Assembly (NCBI GenBank): GCA_025457985.1
Contig: JALOTI010000054.1
Span: forward strand, 1-8,858
Reading direction: 5' to 3'
DNA length: 8,858 nucleotides
Origin: Leptospira sp.
Lineage (GTDB): Bacteria > Spirochaetota > Leptospiria > Leptospirales > Leptospiraceae
Shown: positions 6,697-8,858 of the stretch, piece after piece
Layout of the letters: every line of letters starts with the position of its first letter
Numbering within the stretch: position 1 is the stretch's first letter
The notes under the pieces: model-generated
What the model saw: only the letters and a program-made list of their open reading frames with translations
Database searches by the model: none
Told to the model about the DNA's origin: nothing
Made by a program: the position numbers and the translations under genes

Positions 6697-7638
6697 ATGA
6701 GTCGAAATAGCAGTCAAAGTCCGAGCTTATTTGGGAATCCCCTCTCACACCCGCTCAATATAATTTTAATACTAAATTGTTTTATCTTCTTTTTGCAGTA
6801 TTTTGCAAACCAACAGCTACTATACCGATTTGGCCTGATTCCGGAGTTTGTGATTTCGGGTAGAGTGTGGCAGGTCTTTACTTACGGCTTTTTACATGTC
6901 CCTGATCTGATTCCCTTCCACCTTTTGGTGAATATGTATGGAATGTATATGCTTGGAACGCATTTGATTCCAATCCTCGGGAAAACAAAATTTACAATCT
7001 TTTATTTTTTGTCTCAGCTAGGCGCCGGACTATTTGTTGTAGGATCCGCCTATTTGAATGAGATGTTAGGTGGTAATATTCAATTTTTAGAATCTACTAT
7101 GAGAGTAACAATTGGTGCGTCGGGTGCACTTTTTGGACTTCTTGCTTTGTTTGGAATTTTTTATCCCGAGACTGAACTCTTGCTTCTTATCTTCCCAGTT
7201 AAAGCCAAAAATGCTGTTTGGGTTTCGCTTGCGATTGGTTATGTGATCTCTCAACTTTCTGGGGGAAATGTCTCCAATACATGTCATTTGGGAGGAGCTG
7301 TTAGTGGTCTTCTCCTTTATAAATTGTTTCAAAGGAAAATTGATCCATCTAAGGTTCCATTCCCATTTCATTTGGAAGAGATAGTCGAAAAAAAATTAAG
7401 GTCAATTCCTAAACAGACGAGTGTTGAAGACTTATTTTTGGACCAGAAAAAAATCAATGAAGACTTACTTCAGGAACTTGGAAAACGTAAGACCAGTGCT
7501 GAAGTTGTCGCTTATCTCAAGGACAAACAGGTCGCGGATGCCAATATTTGCCCGCCCAGTACGTACAATACCGAGGATCCGATCTGTTTGCGTTGCGAAT
7601 GGATAGCTAATTGTGCGTTACGAAAGGCACTTGATTGA
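6697..7638 (+). CDS. Rhomboid-family intramembrane serine protease with C-terminal cysteine-rich tail
   Basis: 313 residues from ATG 6697. Rhomboids cleave membrane-protein substrates inside the bilayer with a Ser-His dyad. All core residues are present: Ser142 in GASG (TM4), His197 in CHLGGAVSG (TM6), and the oxyanion-side His75 and Asn79 in FHLLVNMYGMYMLG (TM2). Six hydrophobic segments fit the bacterial GlpG-like core: about 20-36, 71-91, 97-119, 141-157, 174-188 and 196-211. After TM6 comes a cytosolic, charged helical stretch (about 215-275) and a tail with C285, C297, C300 and C306 (C-x11-C-x2-C-x5-C), a possible metal or Fe-S site not typical of rhomboids. Start: TTG 6658 is in frame, but it begins 8 bases after the terminator T-run and lacks a ribosome site; ATG 6697 has GGA at 6686-6688. 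Active protease is likely; substrates unknown. No promoter is evident in the 46 bp after the terminator. Confidence 0.92.
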   Translation: MSRNSSQSPSLFGNPLSHPLNIILILNCFIFFLQYFANQQLLYRFGLIPEFVISGRVWQVFTYGFLHVPDLIPFHLLVNMYGMYMLGTHLIPILGKTKFTIFYFLSQLGAGLFVVGSAYLNEMLGGNIQFLESTMRVTIGASGALFGLLALFGIFYPETELLLLIFPVKAKNAVWVSLAIGYVISQLSGGNVSNTCHLGGAVSGLLLYKLFQRKIDPSKVPFPFHLEEIVEKKLRSIPKQTSVEDLFLDQKKINEDLLQELGKRKTSAEVVAYLKDKQVADANICPPSTYNTEDPICLRCEWIANCALRKALD

Positions 7639-7655
7639 TTTTTTTTCGTAAATTC

Positions 7656-7682
7656 TTGACAGCTTATTTTCAGAGAGATAAT
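7656..7682 (+). promoter_or_regulatory. Candidate sigma-70 promoter overlapping the start of the 7681 gene
   Basis: TTGACA (7656-7661) is a perfect -35 hexamer. GATAAT (7677-7682) resembles a -10 box but at a short 15-bp spacing and overlapping ATG 7681. If real, transcription would begin near 7689-7691, at the second in-frame ATG (7690), giving a leaderless mRNA. The spacing is suboptimal, so confidence is low. Confidence 0.35.
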
Positions 7683-8157
7683 GAAAGCTATGGCTGAGAA
7701 AAAAAAGTCTGTCGTTGAAGATATCTTAAAAAGAGAAAAGCTGACTAAGGATTTTGAAAAGGAAAAAATTGTGTCCGAAAAAAAGTCCATAGAAAACGCA
7801 GTGGAATCCATTTCAAAAGCCACTGAAAGCAATCAAGAGTCAGCGAAATCTTCAAAATTTATTAAATCCATCGATATAGCTTTTTCCCAAGCAAAGGCGG
7901 ACTTACGATATTACTTTCTCAATGATGGGAGTTTTGGCGATGAATTCAAAAGGCTGTTCAATGAAAATGAAGATCTCTTCAAACGATATGGAATCACAAG
8001 TCAAAAGTACCTAGATTATATCCGTGAATCTTTTGACCGATATAAAAAGATCCACAACATGATGCCTTTGGAACCGATGAAATTGAAGCAATTTAAGTAT
8101 GTCGAAGAATCAATTACTGAATTGGTTCGTATGTTCAACCAAAGGTTTGGTAAATAA
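7681..8157 (+). CDS. Small charged helical hypothetical protein
   Basis: 158 residues from ATG 7681, or 155 from ATG 7690 (M4). Not recognised. The first 55 residues are rich in Lys, Glu and Ser (EKKKSVVEDILKREK and on) and look like an exposed helix or coiled coil. Residues 60-158 seem a compact helical domain with conserved-looking aromatic positions: SIDIAFSQAKADLRYYFL (63-80), FGDEFKRLFNENEDLFKRYG (85-104) and a final helix EESITELVRMFNQRF (142-156). No signal peptide, membrane span or cysteine. Cytosolic by default. It starts 42 bp after the rhomboid stop. AGAGAG at 7672-7677 could serve as a weak ribosome site for ATG 7681; a perfect TTGACA upstream instead would favour the ATG at 7690. 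It lies just before hisB but has no visible link to histidine synthesis. Confidence 0.8.
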   Translation: MKAMAEKKKSVVEDILKREKLTKDFEKEKIVSEKKSIENAVESISKATESNQESAKSSKFIKSIDIAFSQAKADLRYYFLNDGSFGDEFKRLFNENEDLFKRYGITSQKYLDYIRESFDRYKKIHNMMPLEPMKLKQFKYVEESITELVRMFNQRFGK

Positions 8158-8210
8158 CCCTCGCACGGTTTTTTGGAAAGGCAAAAATCTAGGCAAGAAT
8201 TGTCCTTTCC
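8156..8210 (+). terminator. Two weak candidate terminator hairpins after the 7681 gene
   Basis: First, AACC (8156-8159) pairs with GGTT (8167-8170), followed by four more T's (T-run 8169-8174); only 4 bp of stem. Second, GGAAAGG (8175-8181) pairs with CCTTTCC (8204-8210), extended by CAA/TTG across one bulged base, but the following TTCTTAAT is not a proper T-run. Either could end transcription before hisB; neither is strong. Confidence 0.35.
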
Positions 8211-8250
8211 TTCTTAATCCTTAAAGTGGCTTTTCCAGCTCCTTTCTCTC

Positions 8251-8283
8251 TTGACACCTAGCTTTTCAAACAAACATGCTAGG
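8251..8283 (+). promoter_or_regulatory. Candidate hisB promoter (-35 TTGACA) with inverted repeat
   Basis: TTGACA (8251-8256) is a perfect -35 hexamer 36 bp before the hisB ATG. The best -10 at normal spacing is only CATGCT (8275-8280, 18-bp spacer). Immediately after the -35 box lies an inverted repeat: CCTAGC (8257-8262) and GCTAGG (8278-8283), 15-base spacer. Its right arm covers the AGG that could serve as ribosome site, so it could be an operator or a start-masking RNA hairpin. Confidence 0.4.
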
Positions 8284-8286
8284 AAT

Positions 8287-8858
8287 ATGCAGGAATCACG
8301 TAAGACTTCTGAAACTGATATTCGTCTGGATCTGAACATAAGGGGCACGGGCAATTACCGATTTGATACGGAGATACCTTTTTTCGAGCATATGCTCTCA
8401 CATATTTCCAAACATGGCCTAATCGATATGGATCTCTTTCTAAGAGGTGATATTGGAATTGATTGCCACCACTCGGTTGAAGATACAGCCATTTTACTCG
8501 GACAAATGCTCCATAAACAATTGGGGGACAAAAAAGGAATTTTTCGGTATGGTCATTTTACCCTACCCATGGACGAAGTTTTAACAACGGTGTCTGTGGA
8601 TTTGGGTGGTAGGTTTTATTTCAAATACACTGGCCCTGTCCTGGATGGAAAATTTGGTATCTATGATGCGGAGCTCACTTGTGAGTTTTTACAAAAGTTT
8701 GCATTAAATGCTAAGATGAACCTACATGTTGTAGTTCATTATGGAGAAAATAGGCACCATATCCATGAGTCTATTTTTAAAGGACTTGGCAAAGCTCTTA
8801 GACAGGCGATTGCATTTGATACACAAGCAAACAATCAGATTCCTTCCACAAAAGGGAT
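8287..8858 (+). CDS. hisB: Imidazoleglycerol-phosphate dehydratase (3' end cut by window edge)
   Basis: 190 codons are visible, then two bases of the next. HisB dehydrates imidazole-glycerol-phosphate to imidazole-acetol-phosphate, the sixth step of histidine biosynthesis, in the cytosol with bound Mn2+. Diagnostic blocks: [13 protein letters not shown] (32-44), the first metal motif HHSVE (61-65), GIFRYG and PMDE (84-97), GGR (107-109), and the second metal motif HHIHE (157-161) followed by [10 protein letters not shown]. The final IPSTKG matches the conserved family C-terminus, so only about three to five residues are missing. It is the monofunctional form, with no phosphatase domain in front: the ATG at 8287 is preceded by noncoding sequence and AGGA (8281-8284), rather close to the start. 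Length about 195 is normal. Other his genes probably follow off-window. Confidence 0.97.
   Translation, partial: MQESRKTSETDIRLDLNIRGTGNYRFDTEIPFFEHMLSHISKHGLIDMDLFLRGDIGIDCHHSVEDTAILLGQMLHKQLGDKKGIFRYGHFTLPMDEVLTTVSVDLGGRFYFKYTGPVLDGKFGIYDAELTCEFLQKFALNAKMNLHVVVHYGENRHHIHESIFKGLGKALRQAIAFDTQANNQIPSTKG

Noticed and set aside
7613..7648. GTGC/GCAC hairpin plus T-run at the end of the rhomboid gene as a terminator
   Set aside because: Four base pairs with a 10-base loop, separated from the T-run by eight bases; too weak.
1..8858. Mobile elements, CRISPR arrays, tRNA or rRNA genes, toxin-antitoxin or phage-defence genes
   Set aside because: No terminal repeats, spaced direct repeats, transposase or integrase motifs, or cloverleaf structures were seen on either strand.

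Overview
The window looks like a chromosomal segment of a Leptospira-type spirochaete, most likely one of the free-living or intermediate species. This rests on the moderately AT-rich composition, the short and loosely spaced Shine-Dalgarno sites, a stand-alone hisB beside lineage-specific hypothetical genes, and a large PilZ-containing protein of a type I associate with leptospires. The assignment comes from memory and was not checked by search. I see no transposase, integrase, phage gene, CRISPR array, tRNA or rRNA. This is an ordinary housekeeping and regulatory neighbourhood, not a mobile island.

Layout, left to right. Positions 1-1811 (+) hold the C-terminal part of a penicillin-acylase-family Ntn hydrolase; its signal peptide and most of the alpha chain lie before the window. 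Positions 1885-3048 (+) encode an exported TPR protein. It runs into a minus-strand gene (4329-3040) for a cytosolic protein with a YcgR-like N-terminal barrel and a PilZ domain that appears to be split by a GAF-like insert; the two genes overlap by 9 bp at their stop codons. From the divergent gap at 4330-4419, a two-gene unit runs rightward: an unrecognised 176-residue protein (4420-4950), then an enoyl-CoA hydratase/isomerase-family protein (4916-5752) whose start lies inside the first gene. A perfect AT-rich hairpin (5756-5782) closes this unit.

Next is a Crp/Fnr-family regulator with an FNR-like set of four cysteines (5820-6515), then a 104-base stretch leading to a strong intrinsic terminator (6620-6650). 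A rhomboid intramembrane serine protease with a cysteine-rich C-terminal tail follows (6697-7638), then a small charged helical hypothetical protein (7681-8157). Last is hisB, imidazoleglycerol-phosphate dehydratase (8287 to the window edge), complete except for its last few residues.

Functional links are weak. The genes look like several separate transcription units: envelope/periplasmic proteins (acylase, TPR protein), a candidate c-di-GMP effector, an acyl-CoA enzyme pair, a candidate redox regulator, a membrane protease and a histidine-biosynthesis enzyme. I found no convincing new multi-gene system. The observations most worth following are the split PilZ/GAF architecture, the cysteine tail on the rhomboid, the unusual cysteine spacing and altered recognition helix of the Fnr-like protein, the crotonase-fold protein lacking both hydratase glutamates, and the short ORF plus terminator ahead of the rhomboid gene.
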